Below, in pieces: positions 1-7,689 of a DNA stretch of 26,635 nt. Origin of the DNA: Bacteroidales bacterium (GTDB taxonomy: Bacteria > Bacteroidota > Bacteroidia > Bacteroidales > UBA932). Both the position numbers and the translations under genes were made by a program. The first letter of the stretch is position 1; each line of letters opens with the position of its first letter. Where the stretch lies: NCBI GenBank assembly GCA_017615445.1, contig JAGAAD010000101.1:1-26635 (forward strand), given 5' to 3'. A model generated the notes under the pieces. It was given only the letters and a program-made list of their open reading frames with translations, made no database searches and was not told where the DNA came from.

Positions 1-2
1 AG

Positions 3-65
3 GCGGCCAATCAAGCTACCAGCAAGATGACCGCCCTGTTCGAAAAGATGATCGCCGCTATTTAG
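3..65 (+). CDS. C-terminal fragment of an unidentified protein (partial)
   Basis: An open frame enters from the left edge and ends at a TAG at 63-65. It encodes the last 20 residues of a protein, ending in FEKMIAAI. The tail looks helical and alternates polar and hydrophobic residues, but it is too short to identify. It converges on the RNase Y gene and the two overlap by 8 nt (58-65). No intrinsic terminator is visible between them. Reality of the gene is inferred only from the open frame and its tidy convergent end. Confidence 0.4.
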   Translation, partial: AANQATSKMTALFEKMIAAI

Positions 66-1596
66 CGATAGCGACCGATCTGGTTTCCCTGATCACAGTG
101 ATCTTGACCTGGCCGGGATAAGTCATCTCGTCCTGGATGCGTTGTGCGATGTCCGTGGAGAGGCGTGCTGCCTGCTCGTCCGTGATTTCGTCTGCGCCCA
201 CAATCACGCGGAGCTCGCGGCCCGCCTGAATCGCGTAGGACTTCGTCACGCCCTTGTAAGACGCGGCGAGGTCTTCCATGCCCTTGAGGCGCTTGATGTA
301 GCTCTCGATCACCTCGCGGCGTGCTCCGGGGCGTGCTCCTGAGATGGCGTCCGCGACCAGCACCAGCGGTGCGTAGATTGTGGTCATCTCCATCTCTTCG
401 TGGTGCGCTCCCACCGCGTTCACGATCTCCGGACGCTCTTTGTACTGCTCGGCGAGTTTCGCTCCCAGCAGCGCGTGCGGCAGCTCTTCGTCTTCAGTGC
501 TGACCTTTCCGATATCGTGCAGCAGGCCGGCTCGCTTCGCGATCTTGGGATTCAGCCCGAGCTCGGCGGCGAAGATGCTGGCGATGCTCGCGACCTCGCG
601 AGAGTGCTGCAGCAGGTTCTGTCCGTAGGACGAACGGTATTTCATACGGCCGATCAGGCGGACGAGTTCGAGATTCAGGCCGTGGATTCCCAGGTCTATG
701 CAGGTCCTCTTGCCGGTCTCGAGTATCTCATCCTCGAGCTGCTTGCTGACCTTCGCCACCACTTCCTCGATGCGGGCGGGGTGGATACGGCCGTCCGTGA
801 CCAGCTGATGCAGAGCCAAACGAGCCACTTCCCTGCGGACGGGATCGAAGCCGGAGAGCAGGATCGTGTCCGGGGTGTCGTCCACGACTATCTCCACGCC
901 GGTCGCGGCCTCGAGCGCGCGGATGTTGCGGCCCTCGCGGCCGATTATGCGGCCCTTGACTTCGTCGTTCTCAATCGGGAAGGTGGTCACCGCATTTTCG
1001 ATTGCGGTTTCGGTCGCTGTCCTCTGGATCGTGTTGATGACTATGCGTTTGGCTTCCTTGGCGGCGTTAAGGCGCGCCTCGTCCATTGTGTCATTGATAT
1101 AGGAGATCGCCTCGCTGCGGGCTTCAGCTTTCATGTTCTCGACCAGCATTTTCTTCGCTTCTTCGGCGCTCATGCCGGCCACGGTCTCGAGCTGCTTGTT
1201 CGCCTGGGCCGTCAAGGCGGCGCACTCGGCCTCTTTCTTGCTGAGCTGCTCGCGCTGGGCGTTCAGCTGGCCTTTCTGCGAATCCAGGTCGTGCTGACGG
1301 CGGCCGAGTTCGGACTGAAGCTGGTTCAGCTGAGTCTCTTTCGCGCGGACATTGTTCTCGCGGTCGCGCAGCTGATTGTTCTTCTCATTGACCTTCGCTT
1401 CGTGCTCTTCCTTGAGCTGGAGGAAATGCTCTTTTGCCTCGAGTATCTTCTTCTGCTTCAGCGATTCGGCTTCCAGAGTGGCTTTCTGGATGATGGCATC
1501 CCCGCGCCCTTTTGCGGCGATACGGGTAACCCCTATGTAAATTGCCAGTGACAGGACTGCTCCTGCGACGGCTGCGATAATGATGTAAAGTATCAT
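58..1596 (-). CDS. rny: Ribonuclease Y
   Basis: Membrane-anchored endoribonuclease that initiates mRNA decay. The ATG at 1596 gives 512 aa, the usual family length. The frame stays open upstream to 1749, but that would add 51 non-family residues across the upstream non-coding RNA, so the internal ATG ([12 protein letters not shown]) is preferred. Domains in order: one N-terminal membrane helix (about residues 2-24), a long charged coiled coil (about 35-145), a KH domain with [12 protein letters not shown], and an HD phosphohydrolase domain with the metal-binding His-Asp pair at residues 360-361 (LLHDIGK). It is the last gene of a leftward group with zapA and the candidate 6S RNA. The RNA's terminator lies only about 30 nt upstream, so rny is transcribed either by read-through or from a promoter I cannot identify; no TAnnTTTG box is present in the gap. 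Identification is secure. Confidence 0.97.
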   Translation of the reverse strand: MILYIIIAAVAGAVLSLAIYIGVTRIAAKGRGDAIIQKATLEAESLKQKKILEAKEHFLQLKEEHEAKVNEKNNQLRDRENNVRAKETQLNQLQSELGRRQHDLDSQKGQLNAQREQLSKKEAECAALTAQANKQLETVAGMSAEEAKKMLVENMKAEARSEAISYINDTMDEARLNAAKEAKRIVINTIQRTATETAIENAVTTFPIENDEVKGRIIGREGRNIRALEAATGVEIVVDDTPDTILLSGFDPVRREVARLALHQLVTDGRIHPARIEEVVAKVSKQLEDEILETGKRTCIDLGIHGLNLELVRLIGRMKYRSSYGQNLLQHSREVASIASIFAAELGLNPKIAKRAGLLHDIGKVSTEDEELPHALLGAKLAEQYKERPEIVNAVGAHHEEMEMTTIYAPLVLVADAISGARPGARREVIESYIKRLKGMEDLAASYKGVTKSYAIQAGRELRVIVGADEITDEQAARLSTDIAQRIQDEMTYPGQVKITVIRETRSVAIAK

Positions 1597-1626
1597 AATG
1601 TATATGTTGTGATAAAGGTCTAAACC

Positions 1627-1659
1627 AAAAACAGTACCTGCATTAACTGCAGATACTGT
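1627..1659 (-). terminator. Intrinsic terminator of the candidate 6S RNA
   Basis: Read on the minus strand, ACAGTATCTGCA and TGCAGGTACTGT form a 12-bp stem (one wobble) around the 5-nt loop GTTAA, followed by a U-tract (1631-1627). It lies about 30 nt upstream of the rny start codon, so it separates the RNA from rny or attenuates rny. Confidence 0.8.
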
Positions 1660-1800
1660 CTTGTATAACACCGTTAGTCCTTGGCTGAAACTTTCATAAT
1701 GAAAGATTTGGGAGCCTCCCGGTTCAGGCTTCCTGCGCGAGGCAGGCATGCTATCGACGGTGAGAACTTACCCGGTTCCGTAGAACTTGTTTGTTAGAGC
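1627..1800 (-). ncRNA. ssrS: Candidate 6S RNA between zapA and rny
   Basis: A roughly 200-nt non-coding gap separates zapA from the real start of rny. Read leftward it is rich in potential stems: CACCGT (near 1764) with ACGGTG (near 1672), a CCTGC/GCAGG hairpin, an AGCCT/AGGCT hairpin, and the short palindrome CTTTCATTATGAAAG. It ends in a strong intrinsic terminator at 1627-1659. The size (about 170-180 nt) and place suit 6S RNA, the RNA that binds housekeeping RNA polymerase. In E. coli ssrS also lies directly downstream of zapA, and I recall the zapA-ssrS-rny order from Bacteroides annotations. I could not fold the RNA to confirm the open central bubble, and the 5' end is approximate. The alternative is a long rny leader with an attenuator. 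Confidence 0.6.
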
Positions 1801-1809
1801 AAGGAGGAA

Positions 1810-2112
1810 CTAACGGTTAGTCTCTATTTTGTTCAGATAGGCCTTCAGCTCCTTCTCGAGCTTGGCGGTTTCATCGGTGTTCTGCGCGAGGCCCTTCTTC
1901 GCAACCAACATCGAGATTGTGTTTGTGAGCGCCACGAACACCAGTTTGTCTGCCAGGGTCTGATCCGGATACCTTGTGTCGTAGTCCGTCAGCATCGCGT
2001 TTATTTTTTCAGCAGCCAGGCGCATGTAGTGCTCTGACTCCTGGGTGGCCACAAGGGTGTATTCCTTGCCGCCTATCTTGAGGGTGATGCTGTGTTTGGT
2101 TTGTGCTGGCAT
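1810..2112 (-). CDS. zapA: Cell division protein ZapA
   Basis: Small FtsZ-ring-associated protein that promotes protofilament bundling at the division site. The ATG at 2112 gives 100 aa, the family size, and starts MPAQTKHSITLKIGGKEY. An earlier in-frame start (2139) would run into the upstream gene and lacks family similarity. The N-terminal globular part carries the typical 'IxGKEYxL' strand; the C-terminal half (LADKLVFVALTN onward) is the helical dimer/tetramer coiled coil. Only 2 nt separate it from the stop of the upstream coiled-coil gene, so the two are co-transcribed. The candidate 6S RNA follows 10 nt downstream. Identification rests on motif, size and neighbourhood. Confidence 0.9.
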   Translation of the reverse strand: MPAQTKHSITLKIGGKEYTLVATQESEHYMRLAAEKINAMLTDYDTRYPDQTLADKLVFVALTNTISMLVAKKGLAQNTDETAKLEKELKAYLNKIETNR

Positions 2113-2114
2113 AC

Positions 2115-2384
2115 TTAACTGGCGATCAGACGGATACACTTGTCAATCTCTCTGATGAGCTTGTCTATCCTTTCCTTTGCGGCGGCTTTGTCTCCGTCCG
2201 CGGTAAAGGCGCCCGCGAGCTTGTACCGGTCTATCTGTTTTGTCAATTCAGTTATCTGCTGTTTGTATTTTGCGGCCTCCGACTCTTTGACAACGAGCTT
2301 TGCGGCGAGCTCGTCGCCGCGATGTTTCTCCGTCTCATACAGGGAAATCAACTGTTCGATGTCTTTCCGAAGGTCTTCAATCAT
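2115..2384 (-). CDS. Small coiled-coil protein preceding zapA (ZapB-like in form)
   Basis: 89 aa and highly charged, predicted to be almost entirely helical: an N-terminal heptad-rich segment (MIEDLRKDIEQL), a long Lys/Glu-rich middle and a C-terminal amphipathic helix. There is no signal peptide or membrane segment. It is the first gene of the unit with zapA, whose ATG lies 2 nt after its TAA, suggesting a partner or regulator of ZapA in cytokinesis. Resemblance to ZapB is in size and coiled-coil nature only; I do not claim homology. The -7 box TATATTTG (2398-2391) ends only 6 nt before the ATG, so its mRNA is probably leaderless. Confidence 0.75.
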   Translation of the reverse strand: MIEDLRKDIEQLISLYETEKHRGDELAAKLVVKESEAAKYKQQITELTKQIDRYKLAGAFTADGDKAAAKERIDKLIREIDKCIRLIAS

Positions 2385-2390
2385 ACCCTA

Positions 2391-2398
2391 CAAATATA
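2391..2398 (-). promoter_or_regulatory. -7 promoter box (TATATTTG) for the coiled-coil gene/zapA
   Basis: Perfect match to the Bacteroidota -7 consensus TAnnTTTG. Six nt (TAGGGT) separate its end from the ATG at 2384, implying a transcription start at or next to the start codon. The box lies in the 24-nt gap after the UpxY-like gene's stop codon. Confidence 0.7.
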
Positions 2399-2408
2399 AT
2401 GATTTTTC

Positions 2409-2924
2409 CTATTTCTTTAACAATTCCACCGATTTCCTGTCGATTTGTATGCATGCTGCGCCGAGCAGAGGAAGACGGACCGCGATGCAGTCTTTACCGT
2501 CCAGATTCACCAGCTCGACTGTTCTGCCTTCGAGTGCGCCTTCCGTCACCCGAACCATATCTCCGGGACGGAGTGTCGTGCCGGTGATAGTCACCTCGCC
2601 GTTCGCCGCATCCACCATCGCGATGAAATCGTCCATCTGCTTGTCCGGGATAGTGGCTACCTTCCCGCTGCCGGGGCTCTCGGGGAGGAAATGTGTCAGA
2701 TACGGGATATCCGCAAGGGCACTCCGGCGCTCGAGCTCCGTGCAACGGACGAACACCGTGCGCGGGATGAGGAGGCGGTCCACCACCTTCTTCCGGTCCG
2801 ACCATTGGCGCACCTCTCTCCGGACGGCCACGAACACCTCCAGACCCCGCGCGGACAGGGCATTCGCCACAATGCGGTCCTGGCAGGAGCGCGTGCAGGC
2901 TATGTACCAGTGCAGATCATTCAT
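2409..2924 (-). CDS. UpxY-type specialised NusG transcription antiterminator
   Basis: 171 aa, NusG family. The N-terminal NGN domain opens with LHWYIACTRSCQDRIVANAL and continues through the UpxY-like segment VRREVRQWSDRKK and LIPRTVFVR. A C-terminal KOW domain (about residues 115-165) includes LRPGDMVRVTEGALEG. UpxY proteins bind RNA polymerase and let it read through long surface-polysaccharide operons. Here no capsule operon follows: it is an orphan beside nadE and zapA, although rfbB, a sugar-nucleotide gene, lies about 12 kb away. ATG 2924 is chosen over a TTG three codons upstream. The -7 box TACATTTG ends 6 nt before the ATG, so a leaderless mRNA is likely. The subfamily is confident; the target operon is unknown. 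Confidence 0.87.
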   Translation of the reverse strand: MNDLHWYIACTRSCQDRIVANALSARGLEVFVAVRREVRQWSDRKKVVDRLLIPRTVFVRCTELERRSALADIPYLTHFLPESPGSGKVATIPDKQMDDFIAMVDAANGEVTITGTTLRPGDMVRVTEGALEGRTVELVNLDGKDCIAVRLPLLGAACIQIDRKSVELLKK

Positions 2925-2930
2925 ACAATA

Positions 2931-2938
2931 CAAATGTA
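2931..2938 (-). promoter_or_regulatory. -7 promoter box (TACATTTG) for the UpxY-like gene
   Basis: Perfect TAnnTTTG box on the minus strand, 6 nt before the ATG at 2924. It lies back-to-back with the nadE box, with 12 nt between them, so each promoter's -33 region falls inside the other transcription unit. Confidence 0.7.
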
Positions 2939-2950
2939 GCCATTTTTTCT

Positions 2951-2958
2951 TAACTTTG
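2951..2958 (+). promoter_or_regulatory. -7 promoter box (TAACTTTG) for nadE
   Basis: Perfect TAnnTTTG box ending 7 nt before the nadE ATG (2966), predicting little or no 5' leader. No TTTG is seen at the expected -33 position, which lies in the start region of the divergent UpxY-like gene. Confidence 0.7.
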
Positions 2959-2965
2959 CTTTGTT

Positions 2966-4684
2966 ATGAAAACACTGCGTGTAGTAGCCGCGACCCCGAA
3001 AGTCAAGGTCGCCGATGTCGACTGGAATGTCGGCGAAATAGTCGGGCTTTGCAAGGAAATCGCCTCCGAGGCCAACCCTTCGATAATAGTATTTCCAGAG
3101 CTCTCAATAACAGGATACACCTGCGGGGATCTGTTCTTTCAGAAAACCCTTATTGACGGAGCGGCCCGTGGTCTGAAAAGGCTCTGCGAAGAGACTGCCG
3201 GTCTGAAGCAGACTATAGTAGTCGGCCTACCCATCCTCCTGGATTCAATGCTTCTGGATGCAGCCGTGGTCATACGTGAAGGCGCGGTGATCGGGATGGT
3301 GCCCAAGACCCACCTGACTTCCGATGAAGCGCGCTGGTTCACCAGCGGACCGGATTCGCAGCTCTTGGATATTCACGGCGTCTCCGTGGGCATCTCGATC
3401 GGAGGCATCCTTAAACTACCCGCAGGTGCGAAACTCATCCTCTGCCCTGCCGCATCCCCCGAACTCGCCGGCAAGCACGCCCGCCGCAAGGCCCTTCTCG
3501 CAGCCGAGACTAGCCGCCTTGGCGCCGCCTGCGTGTACTCCTGCAGCGGCTACGGCGAATCCACGGACAACGTCGTGTGGGCAGGCTCGTCGCTGATCTA
3601 TGCGGGCGGGGTCAAGCTCGCCGAGAACGAGCGTTTCCGCCGCGAGTCCGGCTGGATTTCGGCGGACATAGACCTTTCGGCTCTCCATGCCGACCCTCAC
3701 GCAGCCTTCAAACCGGAGCCCGTGGACGCTCTGGACCCGCATCCTTTCGTGCCCTCGGATCCCGCCCTGCTCGAAGAGCGCTGCCGCGAGATCTTCAACA
3801 TCCAGACTACCGCGCTGATGAGCCGGCTGGAGCACATCCACTGCAGCAAGTGCGTGATCGGCGTGTCCGGCGGCCTGGACAGCACCCTCGCCCTGCTGGT
3901 AATCTGCGAGGCCTTCGACCGCCTGGGATATGACCGCAAGGGCGTCTATGCCGTCACCATGCCCTGCTTCGGCACTTCGGACAGGACGCACTCTAACGCC
4001 TGGAAGCTGATGGACGGGCTGGGTGTCACTTCGATGGAAATAGGGATCGGCGACGCCGTCCTCCAGCATTTCAAGGACATCGGCCAGGACCCTTCTAACC
4101 ACGACGTCACCTACGAAAACTCGCAGGCCCGCGAACGCACTCAGGTGCTGATGGACCTCGCGAACAAGGTGGGCGGAACCGTCATCGGCACGGGCGACCT
4201 CTCGGAAATCGCGCTCGGCTGGTGCACCTACAACGGAGACCATATGAGCATGTACGGGGTGAACGCGGACGTTCCCAAGACCCTCATCAGGGCGATGGTG
4301 CGAATAATGGCGAAAGGCCACGCCTGCGAGGACGCGCTGATCGATATAGTCGAGACTCCCGTCTCGCCTGAACTCGTGCCCGGACAGGTTACGGAAAACG
4401 TCGTGGGTCCGTACGAACTGCACGATTTCTTCCTGGTCCACTTCACCCGCGGGGAGACTCCCTCGCAGATTCTGTCCTACGCCGTCAAGGCTTTCGACGG
4501 AACTTTCACCGAAGAAGAAATCAAGCGCTGCCTGACGATCTTCCTTAGGCGTTTCTTCAGCCAGCAGTTCAAGCGCTCCTGCAGTCCCTGCGCCCCGCAA
4601 GTATTCGATGTGGCTTTATCGCCCTCGGCCTGGCGCATGCCGACTGACGCCAATGTGTATTTGTGGCTGAATATGCTTGATTAG
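2966..4684 (+). CDS. nadE: NAD+ synthetase with degenerate glutaminase domain
   Basis: 572 aa, shorter than the roughly 640-aa two-domain NadE I would expect. The N-terminal nitrilase-type amidase domain normally releases ammonia from glutamine using a Glu-Lys-Cys triad. Here the Glu (E45, FPELSITGYTCGDL) and Lys (K114, VPKTHL) are present. The usual motif around the Cys (EICEDLW) aligns with SIGGILK, putting Gly146 at the nucleophile, and about 20 residues are missing between the Lys and this site. The C-terminal ATP-pyrophosphatase domain looks intact: P-loop SGGLDST (301-307) and IGTGDLSEIALGWCTYNGDHM. I infer an ammonia-dependent enzyme carrying a structural amidase remnant. It catalyses the last step of NAD synthesis, deamido-NAD to NAD. 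Its stop codon TAG uses the first base of the MITE that follows. Confidence 0.93.
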   Translation: MKTLRVVAATPKVKVADVDWNVGEIVGLCKEIASEANPSIIVFPELSITGYTCGDLFFQKTLIDGAARGLKRLCEETAGLKQTIVVGLPILLDSMLLDAAVVIREGAVIGMVPKTHLTSDEARWFTSGPDSQLLDIHGVSVGISIGGILKLPAGAKLILCPAASPELAGKHARRKALLAAETSRLGAACVYSCSGYGESTDNVVWAGSSLIYAGGVKLAENERFRRESGWISADIDLSALHADPHAAFKPEPVDALDPHPFVPSDPALLEERCREIFNIQTTALMSRLEHIHCSKCVIGVSGGLDSTLALLVICEAFDRLGYDRKGVYAVTMPCFGTSDRTHSNAWKLMDGLGVTSMEIGIGDAVLQHFKDIGQDPSNHDVTYENSQARERTQVLMDLANKVGGTVIGTGDLSEIALGWCTYNGDHMSMYGVNADVPKTLIRAMVRIMAKGHACEDALIDIVETPVSPELVPGQVTENVVGPYELHDFFLVHFTRGETPSQILSYAVKAFDGTFTEEEIKRCLTIFLRRFFSQQFKRSCSPCAPQVFDVALSPSAWRMPTDANVYLWLNMLD

Positions 4685-4848
4685 CATCAGACACTCTCCC
4701 CCTCATCGAACTCCAGTCGCTCCGCTCCTTCCGGCCCCTTCCATCCTATCCTTCGTCCTCGCTCCGCGAGAACTTGTCTAGGACGGACACCTACCCCCTT
4801 CCCGTGCCCGGGGGTGGGCACGTCGCTGATGGGGAGAGTGTCTGATGC
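4684..4848. mobile_element. MITE-like element between convergent genes (TA target duplication)
   Basis: A 165-bp non-coding element with perfect 18-bp terminal inverted repeats GCATCAGACACTCTCCCC (4684-4701, and inverted at 4831-4848), flanked on both sides by TA (4682-4683 and 4849-4850). With the flanking bases the symmetry extends to 22 bp (4680-4701/4831-4852). The interior is pyrimidine-rich on the plus strand and holds further hairpins, such as CGTGCCC/GGGCACG at 4803-4822 and CTCGC/GCGAG. No ORF is present. TA duplication is typical of IS630/Tc1-mariner-type MITEs. Deleting the element plus one TA leaves GATTAATTACC, which gives both flanking convergent genes a TAA stop in frame. It may now act as a two-way terminator. 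Confidence 0.75.
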
Positions 4849-6560
4849 TAATTACCGAACATTAGAGCCATATCGTTTGCGATGGCTTTATCCGCGATGG
4901 ATTCGGGGATGAAATGCCAGTCGCCGAGACCGGTGAGGTCCGAGGCTGAGACTGAGCCGTGCTGCTCGAAATAGCGGTAGATCAGGTCGCGGATTTCGGG
5001 ATAACGGGCGACGAGGCGGCCGTCGAGCTCGTCGCGAGTGAGACCGGCGCCCTTGAAGATGAGGTCGCCGCCGCCTGCGGCGCGGTAGGACGTCATGGCG
5101 ACGGTGTACTCGCGCTCCGGCTCGAAGGCGGAGCAGTCGGCCATGGAACTGATCCGGACCCTGCTGCCATAGGGCTTGGTGATGTCCACCGTGTAATTGA
5201 TGCCAGAGGCGCTGTCGAAGTTATAGCTCGGATAGTTGAACGACCAGCGGCTCTGGAAATAACGCGGATCATCGCGCTTTGTCATGTTGAAAACGTGTCC
5301 GCCCGGTTTCCAGGTCAGGATCCATTTGTCGTAGGAATATTCCAGGTAGTTCAGGATCTCACGGCCGGTCAGCTTCATCACACAGAGAGTGTTCTCGAAG
5401 GGATAGATGGTGAACATGTCGTTGAAGACGAGAGTCCCCGCCTCAACCGTTTTGTTGTAGGACAACGGCGCCGCGAATGCTATGTCCGCCCCTGAGGATT
5501 TGAGCTGGATGTAGTGGATGAAGTCGATGTAAAAGCAGCGGCCGGCGAAGGACTCACGGGTGAGCATGGGCCGGTCTATCGAGCCCACTTCCTTGAGGGT
5601 GAAGGCCTTCACTCGGGCGTAATCATCAGCGAAGGCAGCGCGCATCTTCGGATCCGCTTTGGTCCTGTCCACCCGGACTATTTCGGGGGCGATGGTTTTG
5701 CGGCCGTCCGGGCCTAGGGTAATCACGGTATGGCTGAAATAGTTCGCCTTGGAACCGGTGTTCACGAGCGCGATGCTGTCTGCGCATTCCACCCTGTGGC
5801 GATGGTCGTGGGAGGTCACGACGAGATCCACCCCGCGAAGAGTCTTGAACAGGTCAAGCCCCTGAGCTTCAAGCACTTCCCCATCTCCAGCGCCCACTCC
5901 GCTATGGACCGCGACTATAGTGACATCCGGCTTGATCTTCGCCTTCAGGGCGTCCACCCGCTCCTGCACGAAGGGCACCAGAGACATGAACTTGATTCCG
6001 GACCAGATGCTCTCGTCCAGCCAGGCTGCCATGTTCGCATTAGTGTAGCCCAGCACCAGCACCTTCAGCCCGCCTTTCTTGAAAACTTTATACTCTGGCC
6101 AGTACGGTTTGCCGTCTGCCTTTATGGCGTTACCAGCGAGGAAAGGAATGCCGCGCGCTTTCAGCTGGGGCGTGACGCGGTCGTAGACACGGTGCCCGGT
6201 CTCCACGTCGTGGTTTCCAACCACCACGGCGTCATAGCCCATATAGTCCGCAAGACGGACATAGAGATGCTCGCTGAGGGTGTCCACATAGTTGAAGAAG
6301 TACGCCGCGTTGTCTCCCTGCAGGCAGTCGCCCGCGTCCAGGAGCAGCACATTGTCCTTGCCCACCGCCGCTCTGATGCTGTCCACATAGTGGTTCACGG
6401 CCAGCAGGCTGGGGACCTGACGGCCGCCCACGTAGGTGCTGTCGAACCAGGCGCCATGGACGTCGTTGGTGGTGAGGATGTGGATTTCGCCGGTACGGGG
6501 CTGGCATGCGGCCGCGGCAATAGCCGCCACCACGAGCAATGATTTGATCAGATGTTTCAT
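4848..6560 (-). CDS. Lipoprotein 5'-nucleotidase / metallophosphatase (UshA-like)
   Basis: 570 aa. The N-terminal lipoprotein signal ends AAIAAAAC, so Cys20 is the probable lipidated residue and the enzyme is exported. The metallophosphatase domain carries the dimetal motifs in order: NDVHG, LDAGDCLQG, VVGNHDVE, a VAVHSG histidine, and SHDHRH. The C-terminal 5'-nucleotidase domain has the substrate-binding features FENTLCVMKLTGREIL and AMTSYRAAGGGDL. The family hydrolyses extracellular nucleotides or UDP-sugars for phosphate and nucleoside salvage; the exact substrate cannot be read from sequence. Its ATG overlaps the stop of the upstream gene by 4 nt (ATGA, 6557-6560), indicating translational coupling. 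Its present TAG stop is created by the MITE border. Confidence 0.92.
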   Translation of the reverse strand: MKHLIKSLLVVAAIAAAACQPRTGEIHILTTNDVHGAWFDSTYVGGRQVPSLLAVNHYVDSIRAAVGKDNVLLLDAGDCLQGDNAAYFFNYVDTLSEHLYVRLADYMGYDAVVVGNHDVETGHRVYDRVTPQLKARGIPFLAGNAIKADGKPYWPEYKVFKKGGLKVLVLGYTNANMAAWLDESIWSGIKFMSLVPFVQERVDALKAKIKPDVTIVAVHSGVGAGDGEVLEAQGLDLFKTLRGVDLVVTSHDHRHRVECADSIALVNTGSKANYFSHTVITLGPDGRKTIAPEIVRVDRTKADPKMRAAFADDYARVKAFTLKEVGSIDRPMLTRESFAGRCFYIDFIHYIQLKSSGADIAFAAPLSYNKTVEAGTLVFNDMFTIYPFENTLCVMKLTGREILNYLEYSYDKWILTWKPGGHVFNMTKRDDPRYFQSRWSFNYPSYNFDSASGINYTVDITKPYGSRVRISSMADCSAFEPEREYTVAMTSYRAAGGGDLIFKGAGLTRDELDGRLVARYPEIRDLIYRYFEQHGSVSASDLTGLGDWHFIPESIADKAIANDMALMFGN

Positions 6561-7621
6561 ATGTTGAAAACGAGGGCTACGCGCTGCTCGGAGCCGAGGA
6601 AGCCTTCTGCGCCGAAGTGGAAGCGGAAGCTCAGTTTGAAGTCGAGCGATTTGGTGATTTTGGGAGTCCAGTAGAACTCAGTCAGATCGTAGAAACCTTT
6701 GTAGAATTTGGAGCCGCGGTAGAGCATGTCGCCGTAGGGGTTCCCGGCGGAATCCACGCCGTCATAGAACGGCAGCATGTCTTTAGTGTAGGCCGTTATG
6801 TTCTTGACGCCCAGGCTCTTCCAGCGGACGTTCGCTTCGGCCTCGCCGCCGAAAGGAAGGCGGAGGTCGTCTATCCGGCGGTCCCGCTGGTAACTCCCGA
6901 TCGCGCTTAGTTTAAGGCTGAGCTCGCTGTCCGCGCTGTCTGCCGCGAAGTCCAGCTTGCCGAAGACCTGGAGGTGGTGATTGTCCACCACCCCGGGCGC
7001 GGCCACACTGCCGGCGTAGTGGTAGAAACTGCCGGCCCAGCCGAACGCGAGCGCCGGCGCAAGGCCCACCGAGCCATAGCTCAGAATCTGGAAACGCTCC
7101 TTGCGGGTATTTCCGTATTTTCCCATCCAGTCCAAAGCCAGTTCCGTAAAAAACAGGCCCTTTTCGTAGGACAGGTACATTCCGTCCAGGTTGAAGTCCG
7201 TTTCGATTGTCTCTTCACTCATCAGGGCCTCGCTGTACTGGCCCCTGACAAAGCGCCTGGGGAAAGACCCGGCCACCGCGCAGAACTTTTTCTGACCGTT
7301 GTCCAACGCGGCGTGATAGTAGATGGGAACATCCGCGACTATGTCTTTCAGCGCCTCCACTTGCGTCCCCATCTGCTTGACCATGTCCACTCCGAAGACG
7401 AGCTTGTGAGTCAGGTTTTCGTTCTGAGTGAACTCCCAGCCGAAGACATTGCTCACTCTCACGAAGTGAATCGTCTCCGAAGGGATGTAGGCTCCGTACG
7501 AGGGATCGAATTCGTGGTTGTCGAAGACATAGCCCATGCCGGAGCTCGTGAAGAATTTACCCTCCGCGAACACTGGGGCGCAGATTGCGACCGACAGAAG
7601 AAAGATGGCGAGCCTTTTCAT
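6557..7621 (-). CDS. Putative outer-membrane/periplasmic beta-rich protein
   Basis: 354 aa from the ATG at 7621 (MKRLAIFLLSVAICAPVFA, a clear Sec signal peptide cut after VFA). An upstream TTG at 7633 is rejected because it lies inside the promoter box. The mature part is rich in alternating aromatic/hydrophobic and polar strands (for example FKLSFRFHFGAEGF) and ends in a hydrophobic strand (RVALVFNI) without charged terminal residues, as in outer-membrane beta-barrels. No enzymatic motif is recognised. It is coupled by an ATGA overlap to the nucleotidase lipoprotein, so it may be a channel or structural partner for the same nucleotide-scavenging task; this is inference from operon context. 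The family is not recognised. Confidence 0.8.
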   Translation of the reverse strand: MKRLAIFLLSVAICAPVFAEGKFFTSSGMGYVFDNHEFDPSYGAYIPSETIHFVRVSNVFGWEFTQNENLTHKLVFGVDMVKQMGTQVEALKDIVADVPIYYHAALDNGQKKFCAVAGSFPRRFVRGQYSEALMSEETIETDFNLDGMYLSYEKGLFFTELALDWMGKYGNTRKERFQILSYGSVGLAPALAFGWAGSFYHYAGSVAAPGVVDNHHLQVFGKLDFAADSADSELSLKLSAIGSYQRDRRIDDLRLPFGGEAEANVRWKSLGVKNITAYTKDMLPFYDGVDSAGNPYGDMLYRGSKFYKGFYDLTEFYWTPKITKSLDFKLSFRFHFGAEGFLGSEQRVALVFNI

Positions 7622-7630
7622 AATCAATCT

Positions 7631-7638
7631 CAAATTTA
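7631..7638 (-). promoter_or_regulatory. -7 promoter box (TAAATTTG) for the beta-rich protein operon
   Basis: Perfect TAnnTTTG on the minus strand, ending 9 nt before the ATG at 7621. It is back-to-back with the ffh box, with 13 nt between. Confidence 0.7.
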
Positions 7639-7651
7639 ATCAGATTTTGTG

Positions 7652-7659
7652 TAAATTTG
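7652..7659 (+). promoter_or_regulatory. -7 promoter box (TAAATTTG) for ffh
   Basis: Perfect TAnnTTTG ending 30 nt before the ffh ATG, leaving an A-rich leader (TAAAGAAAG) with no Shine-Dalgarno. The octamer is identical to that of the divergent promoter. Confidence 0.7.
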
Positions 7660-7689
7660 CGACTCCATTGTAAAGAAAGCGACTATACT

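Noticed and set aside
400..1551. Long plus-strand open frame (383 codons) opposite rny
   Set aside because: It is a mirror of the rny reading frame; the protein has no recognisable family, and rny is unmistakable on the other strand.
1597..1749. N-terminal extension of RNase Y by 51 residues
   Set aside because: It would read through the terminator of the non-coding RNA, adds no family sequence, and the internal ATG directly precedes the canonical membrane helix.
4685..4847. Ordinary bidirectional terminator between convergent genes
   Set aside because: The arms are 129 nt apart, no T-run follows them, and the TA-flanked 18-bp ends with a restorable empty site fit a MITE; termination could still be a by-product.
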